From: an uncultured Phascolarctobacterium sp.
Lineage (GTDB): Bacteria > Bacillota > Negativicutes > Acidaminococcales > Acidaminococcaceae
Reading direction: 5' to 3'
Assembly (NCBI GenBank): GCA_900545025.1
Contig: UQXH01000008.1
Location: 17,412-81,411, forward strand
DNA length: 64,000 bases
Both the position numbers and the translations under genes were made by a program. A model generated the notes under the pieces. The model was not told the origin of the DNA and did no database searches. It saw only the letters and a list, made by a program, of their open reading frames with translations. Numbering within the stretch: the stretch's first letter is position 1; each line of letters starts with the position of its first letter. Shown here in pieces: positions 9,790-17,955 of this stretch.

Positions 9790-10959
9790 TTACTGTTTGT
9801 TTTGAGCTTCGGCAGTGTTCAAATCAGCCTCCGTCATAGGTTCTGCAGTAACCTGGCTGCCCTGACGGAGCTTGCCTGTACCTTCAACAACAATGTTTTC
9901 ACTGCCGTCCAAACCGCTTTCAACCATATACATACGTCCAACGATAGGACCTACAGTGATTTCTTTCATATTAACCTTGTTGTCATCACCGATGACATAA
10001 ACAAATTTCTTATACATCAGTTCAACAACAGCACGCTGCGGAATAAGCAGTGCATTTTCTCTTATACCGCCAATTGCCTGTACATGCGCAAACATACCGG
10101 GCAGCAGTTTACGCTGAGGGTTGTCAAACAATGCTCTGATAGTCAAAGTACCGGTATTATCGCTGATACCGCGGTTTACTTCAGCAACTTTGCCTTTTAA
10201 CTCGTAGGTACTGCCATCACTGAGAACAATAGACAGATTTTCCAAAGACGCCTGTCCATTATTATCATGAGCAGAAGATAATTTCAGATATTCCGGTTCA
10301 GCAACACTGAATTTTACAAAAACCGGATCTGTATTGGAAATAGTTGCCAATACAGTTTGTCCAGCTGTAGCATAGTTACCAACTTCTAATGCAGTAGTAT
10401 CTATACGTCCAGTAAAAGGAGCAACTACGCTGGTTTCCTGCATGTCAATTTCCGCATTGCGCAGCAATGCTTCCATAGCATTTACAGAAGCCTGAGCCTG
10501 ATCACGCTGCATAATAGCGTTATCCATAGTCTGCTTGGATACGGCAGATTGTTCGTACAGTCTGGTATAACGTTCCGCATCCATAGCAGCGTTAGCCAAA
10601 GTAGCCTTAGCATTAGCCAGATTTGCCTGTGCATTAAGCATATTAGCCTGATAAGTGCGAGGATCAATAGAATACAGTACCTGACCTGCCTGAACGGTTT
10701 CACCGCCATTAAAATACTTACCGGTGATCTGTCCGGAAACCTGAGATACCAGATTCATTTCCTGCTGAGCTTCCACAAAACCGGTATAATCATATACCAG
10801 CGGTGTATCACGCTTAATTACCTGCATGGATTTGACCGCTACTGCAGCAGCCTGCGGCTGCTCATTTTTACCGCACCCCGCTATGCCCATCATCAGCCCG
10901 AGAGCCAGCGCTGCCGCAACAGTTTTTTTAGCTTTGCAAGAGCCGATAAAATCAAACAT
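9790..10959 (-). CDS. RND efflux periplasmic adaptor (membrane fusion protein), lipoprotein
   Basis: A 389-residue AcrA/MexA-type adaptor. A lipoprotein signal ends in the lipobox GIAGC, so Cys29 is the expected lipidated residue anchoring it to the inner membrane. Then come a biotinyl-lipoyl-like half-motif (VSQVSGQITGKYFNGGETV), an alpha-helical hairpin (about residues 100-165), the second lipoyl half and beta-barrel domains, and the C-terminal membrane-proximal domain with an acidic, Gln-rich tail. AGAGGAGG precedes the ATG. The gene lies 17 bases upstream of the permease gene. Sequence gives no clue to the drugs handled. Confidence 0.93.
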   Translation of the reverse strand: MFDFIGSCKAKKTVAAALALGLMMGIAGCGKNEQPQAAAVAVKSMQVIKRDTPLVYDYTGFVEAQQEMNLVSQVSGQITGKYFNGGETVQAGQVLYSIDPRTYQANMLNAQANLANAKATLANAAMDAERYTRLYEQSAVSKQTMDNAIMQRDQAQASVNAMEALLRNAEIDMQETSVVAPFTGRIDTTALEVGNYATAGQTVLATISNTDPVFVKFSVAEPEYLKLSSAHDNNGQASLENLSIVLSDGSTYELKGKVAEVNRGISDNTGTLTIRALFDNPQRKLLPGMFAHVQAIGGIRENALLIPQRAVVELMYKKFVYVIGDDNKVNMKEITVGPIVGRMYMVESGLDGSENIVVEGTGKLRQGSQVTAEPMTEADLNTAEAQNKQ

Positions 10960-11040
10960 ACAAAATCCTCCTCTTTTCCTTTATTTAGAAACGTAACTTC
11001 TTTACAATTAAAGATATTGAGCCAGTTTCAGAATAATATT

Positions 11041-11069
11041 ATTATAAAATAGGGATATAAGAAAAGCAA
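11041..11069 (-). promoter_or_regulatory. Promoter of the RND efflux operon
   Basis: On the minus strand TTGCTT (11069-11064) and a perfect TATAAT (11046-11041) are separated by 17 bases. The predicted transcript start leaves a leader of about 75 bases before the adaptor gene. Confidence 0.7.
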
Positions 11070-11139
11070 ATGCTGTTAAATAATATTACAATTGTTTTTC
11101 TCTGTTTTTCTCCCGTTTTCTGCATCTTTCAGTTTTTGC

Positions 11140-11153
11140 TGACTGGTCAGTCA
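11140..11153. promoter_or_regulatory. Palindrome resembling a TetR-family operator
   Basis: The 14-base sequence TGACTGGTCAGTCA has perfect 6-bp arms around a GT centre. It overlaps the stop codon of the secreted-protein gene and lies about 70 bases upstream of the RND promoter -35 box. Such TGACTG/CAGTCA palindromes are common TetR/AcrR-type sites, but no TetR gene is in the window and the distance from the promoter is larger than for a simple blocking site. Confidence 0.35.
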
Positions 11154-12410
11154 GTTTAACCACTTTTTATCCTTCAGATATTTATGCAGATTTCCGATAG
11201 CGTAACAAGACACTTCTTCCTGTCCGCAGACATTAACAATCAAGCAAAGCTTCTTATCTGCAAGGTACCACTCTGATGGTAAACCTTCCGTAAATTCTAC
11301 ATTCTTATTAGTATTTAACAGATTCAAAAGCGGCAGTAAATCAGGATTGTCTGCCTGTAAGATATCACTGAGCTTTATCACTTCACCAGTCTGCGGATCA
11401 ATATTTACATGATGGTGCACAAAACTGCTTTTGCCACTGATAAGCTGAATGCTAAGCAAATCCTTATCTGCACGCAGTACATTAAAAGCCATATCAGCTT
11501 CCCCACTGACAAATTTTTCCAAATATCCAGCACTTTGCTGCTGCAAAAGTTCATTTACCTTGTTCTGCAGCTGCACATCATCTTTATAAGCCACTACCGG
11601 ATAGGTAGCTTCTCCATTAGGTGCAACTATCTTACGCGGCAGCACAGTATAACCTTCTCCTGTACAGCCTTCGTTAATAGTATTGCTTTTGGCTGCCTTG
11701 CCCGCCACCAAGATAGTAAAGCCGCCGCAGTCCCATCTGCTGTCTTTATTCAGCTTCCAAACTGCGCCGACATCGGCTAACGCTTTTTTATCAGCAGTTA
11801 TCTTCTGCACTGTCAATACTTCCTCCTGTCCGTCGCCATCAATATCTTTGGCTGTAAGAGAATGTATTTTTTCTGCCTGAGCCTGCCGTCTTCCAGCCAG
11901 AATCTCTTCCAGTAATTCGGAATCAACCTGCATGGAGCTGCTGCTGTCATCGCACATAGTTACCTGCAGGCGGTCTCCCTGCATCTGAGCTTTCTTTACT
12001 ACGCCATAATTATCGGCTGCCGTAAAGATTTCTTTGATGTCTTTGTAATCTCTGAAATCAATAATCCTGTACTCTGTAGGCCGCTGCCAAGCTCCCTGTC
12101 CTACGGCCAGCAGCAACTGACTGCCTTCCCCGCCAATACGTACCATATCAAGCATGCAGTTATACCCGCCTTTGACAGTAGGGTTATAAGCAGCCTTGAT
12201 ATTGCCATCCTTATTTTTAAAAAGCAGCAACAGGTCGTCGGCATAACCGCTCTCCAGCCGGTCGCCCCACAGCTCTATAACCATTACTGCGCCGCTTACA
12301 GGCGCTTCTACTGCCGCTAAGCGTACATTTTCAGCAGAAGCAGGCATACTTATACAGCTGGATAAAGCGCAAACGGCAAGCAGCCGTTTTATCTTACTGG
12401 TATCTATCAT
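11151..12410 (-). CDS. Secreted protein of unknown function with an FG-GAP-like segment and C-terminal RsiV-like (DUF3298) region
   Basis: About 419 residues. A Sec signal (KRLLAVCALSSCISMPASA) predicts export. The middle contains DIDGDGQEEVLTV, a calcium-binding, FG-GAP/VCBS-like pattern; the last 150 residues (a TYPVVAYKDDVQLQNKVNE stretch followed by HHHVNIDPQTGEVIKLSDIL) resemble the extracellular DUF3298/RsiV-type domain found in many Firmicute surface proteins. I prefer the ATG at 12410 with AAAGGG upstream over the GTG eight codons earlier, which has no site. It is upstream of, and in the same direction as, the RND operon, but that operon has its own promoter. Function is not known. 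Confidence 0.6.
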   Translation of the reverse strand: MIDTSKIKRLLAVCALSSCISMPASAENVRLAAVEAPVSGAVMVIELWGDRLESGYADDLLLLFKNKDGNIKAAYNPTVKGGYNCMLDMVRIGGEGSQLLLAVGQGAWQRPTEYRIIDFRDYKDIKEIFTAADNYGVVKKAQMQGDRLQVTMCDDSSSSMQVDSELLEEILAGRRQAQAEKIHSLTAKDIDGDGQEEVLTVQKITADKKALADVGAVWKLNKDSRWDCGGFTILVAGKAAKSNTINEGCTGEGYTVLPRKIVAPNGEATYPVVAYKDDVQLQNKVNELLQQQSAGYLEKFVSGEADMAFNVLRADKDLLSIQLISGKSSFVHHHVNIDPQTGEVIKLSDILQADNPDLLPLLNLLNTNKNVEFTEGLPSEWYLADKKLCLIVNVCGQEEVSCYAIGNLHKYLKDKKWLN

Positions 12411-12509
12411 CTTTTCACATCCCTTTAAAATCACTTGTCTTCATTATACCATGATACCTGGCAGCAATATATACAATCTTGTTACAGATGTTATATTTTA
12501 CATTCATGA

Positions 12510-12570
12510 CAAAAATATTTTTGATTATTTTTCCAGCATTACTGCAAAGTTAAAAGGAATAGTGTAGAAT
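12510..12570 (+). promoter_or_regulatory. Putative promoter region of the NitT/TauT-type ABC operon with an upstream palindrome
   Basis: A perfect 14-base palindrome CAAAAATATTTTTG occupies 12510-12523. A weak promoter, CTGCAA (12542-12547) and TAGAAT (12565-12570) 17 bases apart, follows, 40 bases before the start codon. The palindrome is AT-rich and could be chance; it resembles, but does not exactly match, the palindrome near the permease gene at 15559-15574. Confidence 0.35.
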
Positions 12571-12610
12571 AATCTATAAATATTTAGAAATTCAGAAAGG
12601 ATCTGTCTTT

Positions 12611-13624
12611 ATGAAAAAACTGCTTGCCCTTATCATGTCGTTATGCATGGTTGTCGCTGCCGCAGGCTGTTCCTCCGGCGCCAAAGACGACCCTGCTAAA
12701 GCAACTCCTGTAAGTCTTGGTATGCTGCGTCTTACCAGCAGCGCACCTCTCTTTATTGCTATAGAGAAAGGCTATTTTGCCGAAGAAGGACTAAAGATTG
12801 AACAGCAATGGTTTGATGCGGCTCACCCCATCGCCGTCGCTACAGCTTCTTCCAAAATCGATGTCGGCGCTACCGGCATCACTGCCAGCCTGTTCAATAT
12901 GGCTGCCAGCGGACAAAAGCTGTCCATCGTAGCTGATAAAGGCCGTGAACAAAAAGGTTTTCCCTCTTCTGCTCTGTTGGTAACAACCGATAATTACAAC
13001 CAAGGCATTACTACTCTGGCAGATTTAAAAGGAAAACGCATCGGCATTACGCAAAAAGGCTCTACTTTCCATTATATGCTGGGGCGTTTACTGGAAACCG
13101 ATGGTCTTACTTTAGATGACGTACAGTTGGTACCGCTCAATAAATTAAGCGCTGTTATGGCAGCCCTGGAAAGCAAACAGATTGATGCAGCTATCCTGAA
13201 CGAGCCAAATATTACGAAGGTAGAAAAAGCCGGCTACGGCAAAACCATCGTGCAGGTCGGCGATGTTATCCCTTATCAGACCTCTGCTATTTTTTACTCG
13301 CCCGATTTCAGCAAGGACGAAGCCGCCGGCGTCCGCTTCATGAAAGCCTATACTAAAGCCTGCAACTATTATTATGATGCCGTTATTGATAAAAAAGACC
13401 AGAAAAAGTTTGACGAAGTCATCGGCATCATAGCTAAATACGTTAATGCTCCCGTAGATGATATCAAAATCGGACTTCCCTACATTGACAGAGACGGAAA
13501 ATTGCTGAGCAGCGACATTACCACCCAGATTAACTGGTATGCAGCCAATGGCCTTTTAAACGGTTCTCTGAAAACGGAGCAAATTGTAAATAACCAGTTT
13601 TTAGAAAAAGCACTGGCAAAATAA
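12611..13624 (+). CDS. ABC transporter substrate-binding lipoprotein (SsuA/TauA/NMT1-like)
   Basis: A 337-residue lipoprotein; the signal ends at VAAAGC, placing the lipidated Cys at about residue 20. The mature part begins with the family pattern ...SAPLFIAIEKGYFAEEGLKIE, continues with GATGITASLFNMAASG and LKGKRIGITQKGSTFHYMLG, and is a two-lobed periplasmic-binding fold of the NitT/TauT (NMT1/THI5) group, which takes up sulfonates, nitrate, thiamine precursors, aromatic compounds and others. AGAAAGGA precedes the ATG. It heads an operon with an ATPase, a permease and an ArsR regulator, which suggests a metal(loid)-linked substrate rather than a sulfonate; that is inference. Confidence 0.85.
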   Translation: MKKLLALIMSLCMVVAAAGCSSGAKDDPAKATPVSLGMLRLTSSAPLFIAIEKGYFAEEGLKIEQQWFDAAHPIAVATASSKIDVGATGITASLFNMAASGQKLSIVADKGREQKGFPSSALLVTTDNYNQGITTLADLKGKRIGITQKGSTFHYMLGRLLETDGLTLDDVQLVPLNKLSAVMAALESKQIDAAILNEPNITKVEKAGYGKTIVQVGDVIPYQTSAIFYSPDFSKDEAAGVRFMKAYTKACNYYYDAVIDKKDQKKFDEVIGIIAKYVNAPVDDIKIGLPYIDRDGKLLSSDITTQINWYAANGLLNGSLKTEQIVNNQFLEKALAK

Positions 13625-13625
13625 C

Positions 13626-13651
13626 AGAAGGGCAGAAATTTCTGCCCTTCT
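13626..13651 (+). terminator. Intercistronic hairpin after the substrate-binding protein gene
   Basis: A perfect 13-bp inverted repeat (AGAAGGGCAGAAA / TTTCTGCCCTTCT) followed by TTACTT. The weak tail suggests a partial terminator or mRNA-stabilising structure that keeps the binding protein in excess over the ATPase and permease. Confidence 0.55.
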
Positions 13652-13669
13652 TTACTTGAGGAGAAGCAT

Positions 13670-14458
13670 ATGCAATTAGTTATCGACAATATCTGTAAAA
13701 ATTTTACTAACAGGAAAGGTCAGACCTTGCCTGTGCTGGAAAATATAACTCTTACCGTCAACGAGCAGGAATTTATTGCCATCGTCGGTCCCTCCGGCTG
13801 TGGTAAATCTACATTATTAAATCTTACAGCAGGCCTGTTGGAGCCTTCCTCCGGCAAAATAAGCTTCAAGGGCGTCCGCCCCGGCTACCAGCCGCATATG
13901 AGCATCGTCTTTCAGGAAACAGGGCTTTTTCCCTGGCGCAGCGTTTACGATAATGTAGCATTTGGCCTGGAAGCTAAAAAAATCGCAGAAGATGAAAAAA
14001 AGCAGCGGGTGCAAAAATATATAGAGCTCGTGGGATTGAAAGGTTTTGAAAACGCTTATCCCCATCAGCTGAGCGGCGGCATGCGTCAACGCGCAGGTAT
14101 TGCCCGGGCAATGTCTATTGAACCTGACCTCTTGCTGATGGACGAACCTTTCTCGGCATTAGACGCGCAGACACGTACTATTATGCAGGAAGAGTTAGTC
14201 ACCCTATGGGAAAAAACTCGTCTGACAACCTTATATGTAACCCATAATATCCAGGAGGCCGTTATGCTGGCCGACCGTATCGTCCTGCTTTCCCGCCGCC
14301 CCGGTAAAATCAGTCAGATTATTACTGTTGATGTTCCGAGAGCCGAACGCAGTCTCCCCCAGCATACAGAAGCTATCGCAGGCTTTACCCGTACTATTTG
14401 GGAGCATATCAGCAAAGATGCGCGGGCCGCTTTGATGGAGGTGGAAAATAATGAATGA
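13670..14458 (+). CDS. ABC transporter ATP-binding protein (SsuB/TauB-like)
   Basis: A 262-residue cytoplasmic ATPase. Walker A GPSGCGKST lies near residues 43-51, the Q-loop is in SIVFQETGLFPWRSV, the signature is LSGGMRQRAGIARA and Walker B is LLLMDEPFSALD, followed by the switch His in VTHNIQEAV. FPWRSV after the Q-loop is typical of the NitT/TauT ATPases. GAGGAGAAG precedes the ATG. Its last eight bases overlap the permease start (ATGAATGA), indicating translational coupling. Confidence 0.9.
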   Translation: MQLVIDNICKNFTNRKGQTLPVLENITLTVNEQEFIAIVGPSGCGKSTLLNLTAGLLEPSSGKISFKGVRPGYQPHMSIVFQETGLFPWRSVYDNVAFGLEAKKIAEDEKKQRVQKYIELVGLKGFENAYPHQLSGGMRQRAGIARAMSIEPDLLLMDEPFSALDAQTRTIMQEELVTLWEKTRLTTLYVTHNIQEAVMLADRIVLLSRRPGKISQIITVDVPRAERSLPQHTEAIAGFTRTIWEHISKDARAALMEVENNE

Positions 14459-15239
14459 ATTTGTTGTAACCAACAGGATGAAGCATTGGCAGAAAACGTA
14501 TCCCCACTGGTATTCCCTCGGCTTTACGTTCCTGCTCTTGTGCCTGTGGGAAGCAATCTGCTGTCTGGAGCTTGTTTCTTCCCTCTTCCTGCCTGCACCT
14601 ACGCAAATCCTCAGCGCCTTATTTACCATGACTGCCAGCGGAGAAATAGCAGCAAGTTTAGCAGCCAGCCTGGTACGTATCGCCCTTGGTTTTGCCATCG
14701 GCGCTTTGCTTGGCCTGGCGGCAGGTCTTATTACCGGCACCTCTGCCCTGGCAGACCGTTTATGCTCTCCTGTTATCAACGCTCTTTATCCTATTCCTAA
14801 GATTGCCCTGCTGCCTTTATTCATCCTTTGGCTTGGCATCGGTGAACTTTCCAAGGTTACCATTATCGCAACCGGCGTCTTTTTTCCTGTTGCCATGAAT
14901 ACCTTCGCCGGTGTAAAGAATGTTGACCCCTTACTGCTGAAAGTTGCTGCCAGCTTTAACGCCAGTCGTTGGCTGACTATGAAGGCTATCATCCTCCCTA
15001 ACGCCCTGCCCATGATTTTTACCGGCCTGCGTCTGGCGGCAGGTACCTCCCTGCTCTTACTCGTAGCCGCCGAAATGATTGCAGCTCAAACCGGCATCGG
15101 CGCACTGATCCTGCATTATGGTGATTTGATGATTACTGACCGCTTAATGGCAGGCGTCATCATCCTTTCCCTGTTAGGCGTAGTCTTTAACTTTATCTTA
15201 CTGTGGTGCGAAAAGAAAGCCGTACCTTGGAAAAATTAA
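14451..15239 (+). CDS. ABC transporter permease (SsuC/TauC-like)
   Basis: A 262-residue membrane protein with about six hydrophobic helices and the EAA-type cytoplasmic loop (KVAASFNASRWLTMKAIILPNALPMIFTG region) expected to dock with the ATPase encoded just upstream. It is the last transport component of the operon; the ArsR-family gene starts 18 bases further on. Length and topology are normal for the SsuC/TauC group. Confidence 0.88.
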   Translation: MNEFVVTNRMKHWQKTYPHWYSLGFTFLLLCLWEAICCLELVSSLFLPAPTQILSALFTMTASGEIAASLAASLVRIALGFAIGALLGLAAGLITGTSALADRLCSPVINALYPIPKIALLPLFILWLGIGELSKVTIIATGVFFPVAMNTFAGVKNVDPLLLKVAASFNASRWLTMKAIILPNALPMIFTGLRLAAGTSLLLLVAAEMIAAQTGIGALILHYGDLMITDRLMAGVIILSLLGVVFNFILLWCEKKAVPWKN

Positions 15240-15257
15240 ATAATCAAGGTGAAAAAA

Positions 15258-15539
15258 ATGACTAATCTCCAATACCAAAAAATCTTTAAGGCACTATCTG
15301 ATGAAATGCGTTTACACTTACTGCAGCGCATTTCCTCCAGCGAGGAAATCTGTGTTTGTAAGCTGATGGAAGAGTCTGCTATGGCCCAAAGCAAGCTGTC
15401 CTATCATTTAAAACTGCTTTTAGAGGCAGAGCTTATCAGCGTACGTCCCTGCGGCAAGTGGAATTTCTATTCTGCTAATAAAGAGTTGCTGCAGCAGCTT
15501 TTCACTCAGGAAACTTTAAACGGATTACTTTTAAAATAA
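15258..15539 (+). CDS. ArsR-family (ArsR/SmtB) winged-helix metalloregulator
   Basis: About 93 residues. The winged-helix core (IFKALSDEMRLHLLQRI... SKLSYHLKLLLEAELIS... GKWNFYSAN) is complete. The sequence EICVCKL in helix 3 matches the ArsR metal-site pattern ELCVCDL, keeping the C-x-C pair that binds arsenite in ArsR; the third Cys of the E. coli site is not at its usual place. The ATG at 15258 is preceded by AAGGTG; a GTG three codons earlier is less likely. As the last gene of the ABC operon and the neighbour of an ArsP-like permease it is expected to repress one or both in the absence of a metalloid or metal ligand. Confidence 0.85.
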   Translation: MTNLQYQKIFKALSDEMRLHLLQRISSSEEICVCKLMEESAMAQSKLSYHLKLLLEAELISVRPCGKWNFYSANKELLQQLFTQETLNGLLLK

Positions 15540-15551
15540 ACTTCAGACAGC

Positions 15552-15579
15552 TTGTCAAATCAAAATATTTCGATATAAT
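15552..15579 (+). promoter_or_regulatory. Promoter of the permease gene with an ArsR-type operator inside its spacer
   Basis: TTGTCA (15552-15557) and TATAAT (15574-15579) are 16 bases apart. The spacer is filled by the 16-base imperfect palindrome ATCAAAATATTTCGAT (15559-15574; one mismatched pair), the size, base composition and placement expected of an ArsR/SmtB operator. It sits directly between the regulator and the permease gene. Confidence 0.6.
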
Positions 15580-15617
15580 AATAAAAGAGAAGCGCCGCTT
15601 CTCTTTTATTTTACTTT
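15580..15617 (+). terminator. Terminator after the ArsR gene
   Basis: A nearly uninterrupted inverted repeat with arms AATAAAAGAGAAGCG and CGCTTCTCTTTTATT, followed by TTACTTTT. It ends the ABC-arsR transcript and begins right after the -10 box of the next promoter, so it is also in the 5' end of the permease mRNA. Confidence 0.75.
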
Positions 15618-15656
15618 TAATATCAAGTTTTTTTGATTTATCAGGAGGTTGATACC

Positions 15657-16640
15657 ATGTTTGATTTTTTCATCAGCCAGGTGCTGGGCATGCAATGGCT
15701 TAACAGCCTTATCTGGCAATTATTGCAGCAATATTTACAGGCAGATCCGGCTTCACCAGTCTGGGGCAGTATACATTTTTTCCTGTATGATACCATTAAG
15801 ATTACCTTACTTTTAGTAACATTAATCTTTCTTATTTCCTATATCCAATCCTATTTCCCGCCGGAAAAAACCAAGCGCTTACTTACACACTATTCAGGTC
15901 TGACGGGTAATATTGCTGCTGCCCTTTTAGGAACTGTCACTCCTTTTTGTTCTTGTTCCAGCGTACCTATCTTTATCGGCTTCACTCGGGCAGGCTTACC
16001 TATCGGTTTAACTTTTTCCTTTTTAATTTCTTCTCCCATGGTCGATGTGGCATCTTTACTGATGCTGGCCTCATTTTTCGGCATGAAATTTGCTGTTATT
16101 TAAACTATCGTCGGCATCCTGCTGGCAATTACCGGAGGCAAGCTGATTTCTCTTCTGCATTTAGAAAAATATCTCATTCCTTTTGATGAAACTATCAGAG
16201 AATTTTACAGCGAATCAGAATATTTTAATCAAAAACAGCGTTTAAACTATGCTCTTAGCGATACCAGGATTATTGTCCGCAATGTTTTTCCTTACGTGCT
16301 TGCCGGTGTAGGCATCGGCGCCCTGATACATAACTGGCTGCCGCAGCAGCTGATTTTAAACGTACTTGGCAGCGGTAATCCTTTAGGCGTCATTTTGGCC
16401 GCTCTCATCGGTATACCCATTTATGCAGACATCTTTGGTACCATACCTATTGCCGAAGCACTGTATCTGGCAGGAGTTCCTGCCGGAACCATACTTGCTT
16501 TGATGATGTCTGTAACAACCGTTTCACTGCCTTCACTCATCATGCTCAGCAAGGTAATGCACCTCAGGCTGCTGCTGACATTTGTTTCCATAGTTTCCTG
16601 CGGCATTATCCTTATCGGTTATCTTTTCAATATTCTGTAA
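15657..16640 (+). pseudogene. ArsP/DUF318-like permease gene interrupted by one in-frame TAA
   Basis: One reading frame runs from ATG 15657 (AGGAGG at 15643-15648) to TAA 16638-16640, 327 residue positions, but contains a TAA at 16101-16103 after residue 148. Both halves belong to one DUF318 permease: the first has the hallmark FCSCSSVPIFIGF and ISSPMVDVASL, the second resumes exactly in frame with TIVGILLAITGGKLI and later GIPIYADIFGTIPIAEAL, with normal membrane helices. Relatives export trivalent organoarsenicals (ArsP) or other metalloids. A single substitution in a Tyr or Leu codon would explain the stop. The GTG at 16296, sometimes taken as a start, is internal. Sequencing error or strain-level inactivation are both possible. 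Confidence 0.85.
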
Positions 16641-16641
16641 T

Positions 16642-16685
16642 AAGAAAAAACGCAAAAGTCTTTATCAGACTTTTGCGTTTTTCTT
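16642..16685. terminator. Bidirectional terminator between the permease and Nramp genes
   Basis: Long perfect stem (AAAAACGCAAAAGTCT / AGACTTTTGCGTTTTT) with a 5-base loop, flanked by A and T runs on both sides; it serves both convergent genes. Confidence 0.9.
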
Positions 16686-16689
16686 ATGT

Positions 16690-17955
16690 TTAAAATGTTG
16701 CCAGCCCAAATGCTTCCAGCAGCAGCATCAGATTCAGTATAATCACGATGGCGCCGATTATACCAAGAGTAATTTTCAGCCTGGTACTATTGACGTATTT
16801 ACCCATCACTTTGTTAGAGGAAGTCAGATAGATAAGCAAGCCGATAGTCCAAGGCAGCTGTACGCTTAAGGCCATCTGTGAATAAATCAGTCCGGTAAAC
16901 GGATCCTCCACAAAAAGAATAATCAGGACAGCCAGCCAATAGGTAAGCAAAACTCCATGCCAGGAATGGTAATCCTTAATATCATAGCTTTCGCCAAAAA
17001 TACCGGCATAAATACTGCCGCCTGCCATACCGGCAGTAACCGTAGAAGCAATACCTGCAAAAAGCAGTGCTACAGCAAAGATTAACGCTGCGCTGCTGCC
17101 CAGCAGCGGTTTCAGCATCTCTGTCGCCTGGCCTAAGTCATCTACCTGTACGCCGTTAGCAAAAAACACTGCGGCTGCAATAAGTATCATGGCGCTGTTA
17201 ATAGCCCAGCCAATCCCCATCGACAGGATAGTATCCAAAAACTCAAATTTCAGCTGTTTCTGAATAACAGCCTCATCCTCTAAATTCCACTGCCTGCTCT
17301 GGATAACCTCCGAATGCAGGAACAGATTGTGCGGCATTACTACGGCTCCCAAAACGCTCATGATAACCAGCAGCGAGCCTTGCGGCACAGCCGGCGTTAC
17401 CCAGCCTGCGGCTGCAGCACCCCAGTCTAAGGGTACCATGATGATTTCAACCAAAAAAGATAATCCTATCAGAGAAACAAAACCAATAATCAGATTTTCC
17501 ATTTTGCGGTAGGAATTAGACCGCAGCAGCCAGGAACACAGCGCAGCCATCATAATACTGCCCAGCCACAACGGCAGACGGAAAAGCAGATTCAAGGCAA
17601 TAGCCCCGCCTAATATCTCCGCCATTGCTGTAGCTACGGAAGCCAATACTCCTGAAAAGAGCAACGGACGCGAAAGCCATTTGGGCAGGTATTCCGTAGC
17701 TGCTTCCGACAGGCACAGGCCAGTAGCTATGCCAAGGTGAGCCGCATTATGCTGCAATACTATCAGCATAATGGTAGAAAGCGTTACCATCCACAACAAG
17801 ACATACCCATATTCAGCGCCAGCAGCCAGATTTGATGCCCAGTTGCCAGGATCAATAAAGCCCACGGTAATCAAAAGACCCGGTCCCAAGTACCTCAGCA
17901 GTTCGCGTGCTTTCTCGCTGGTCGTATGCTTTTTTTCATAATCATGCAAATTCAT
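16690..17955 (-). CDS. Nramp-family divalent metal (Mn2+/Fe2+) transporter
   Basis: A 421-residue proton-coupled metal importer with about eleven membrane helices. The metal-site motif DPGN is at residues 35-38 (VGFIDPGNWASN) in helix 1, and the helix 6 partner MPHN lies near residue 208 (VVMPHNLFLHS), so the residues that bind Mn2+/Fe2+ are all present. The start overlaps the stop of the upstream acetyltransferase gene by four bases (ATGA) and GAGG precedes it, so the two are translationally coupled. No manganese riboswitch or MntR site is evident ahead of the pair. Confidence 0.92.
   Translation of the reverse strand: MNLHDYEKKHTTSEKARELLRYLGPGLLITVGFIDPGNWASNLAAGAEYGYVLLWMVTLSTIMLIVLQHNAAHLGIATGLCLSEAATEYLPKWLSRPLLFSGVLASVATAMAEILGGAIALNLLFRLPLWLGSIMMAALCSWLLRSNSYRKMENLIIGFVSLIGLSFLVEIIMVPLDWGAAAAGWVTPAVPQGSLLVIMSVLGAVVMPHNLFLHSEVIQSRQWNLEDEAVIQKQLKFEFLDTILSMGIGWAINSAMILIAAAVFFANGVQVDDLGQATEMLKPLLGSSAALIFAVALLFAGIASTVTAGMAGGSIYAGIFGESYDIKDYHSWHGVLLTYWLAVLIILFVEDPFTGLIYSQMALSVQLPWTIGLLIYLTSSNKVMGKYVNSTRLKITLGIIGAIVIILNLMLLLEAFGLATF

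Noticed and set aside
16101..16103. Possible recoded stop (selenocysteine or pyrrolysine) in the permease gene
   Set aside because: The codon is TAA. Selenocysteine uses TGA and pyrrolysine TAG; a SECIS-like hairpin is not visible. A nonsense mutation or base-call error is simpler.
16296..16640. Separate small membrane protein starting at GTG 16296
   Set aside because: It is in the same frame as, and continuous with, the upstream half of the permease, has no ribosome binding site, and starts inside a membrane domain.
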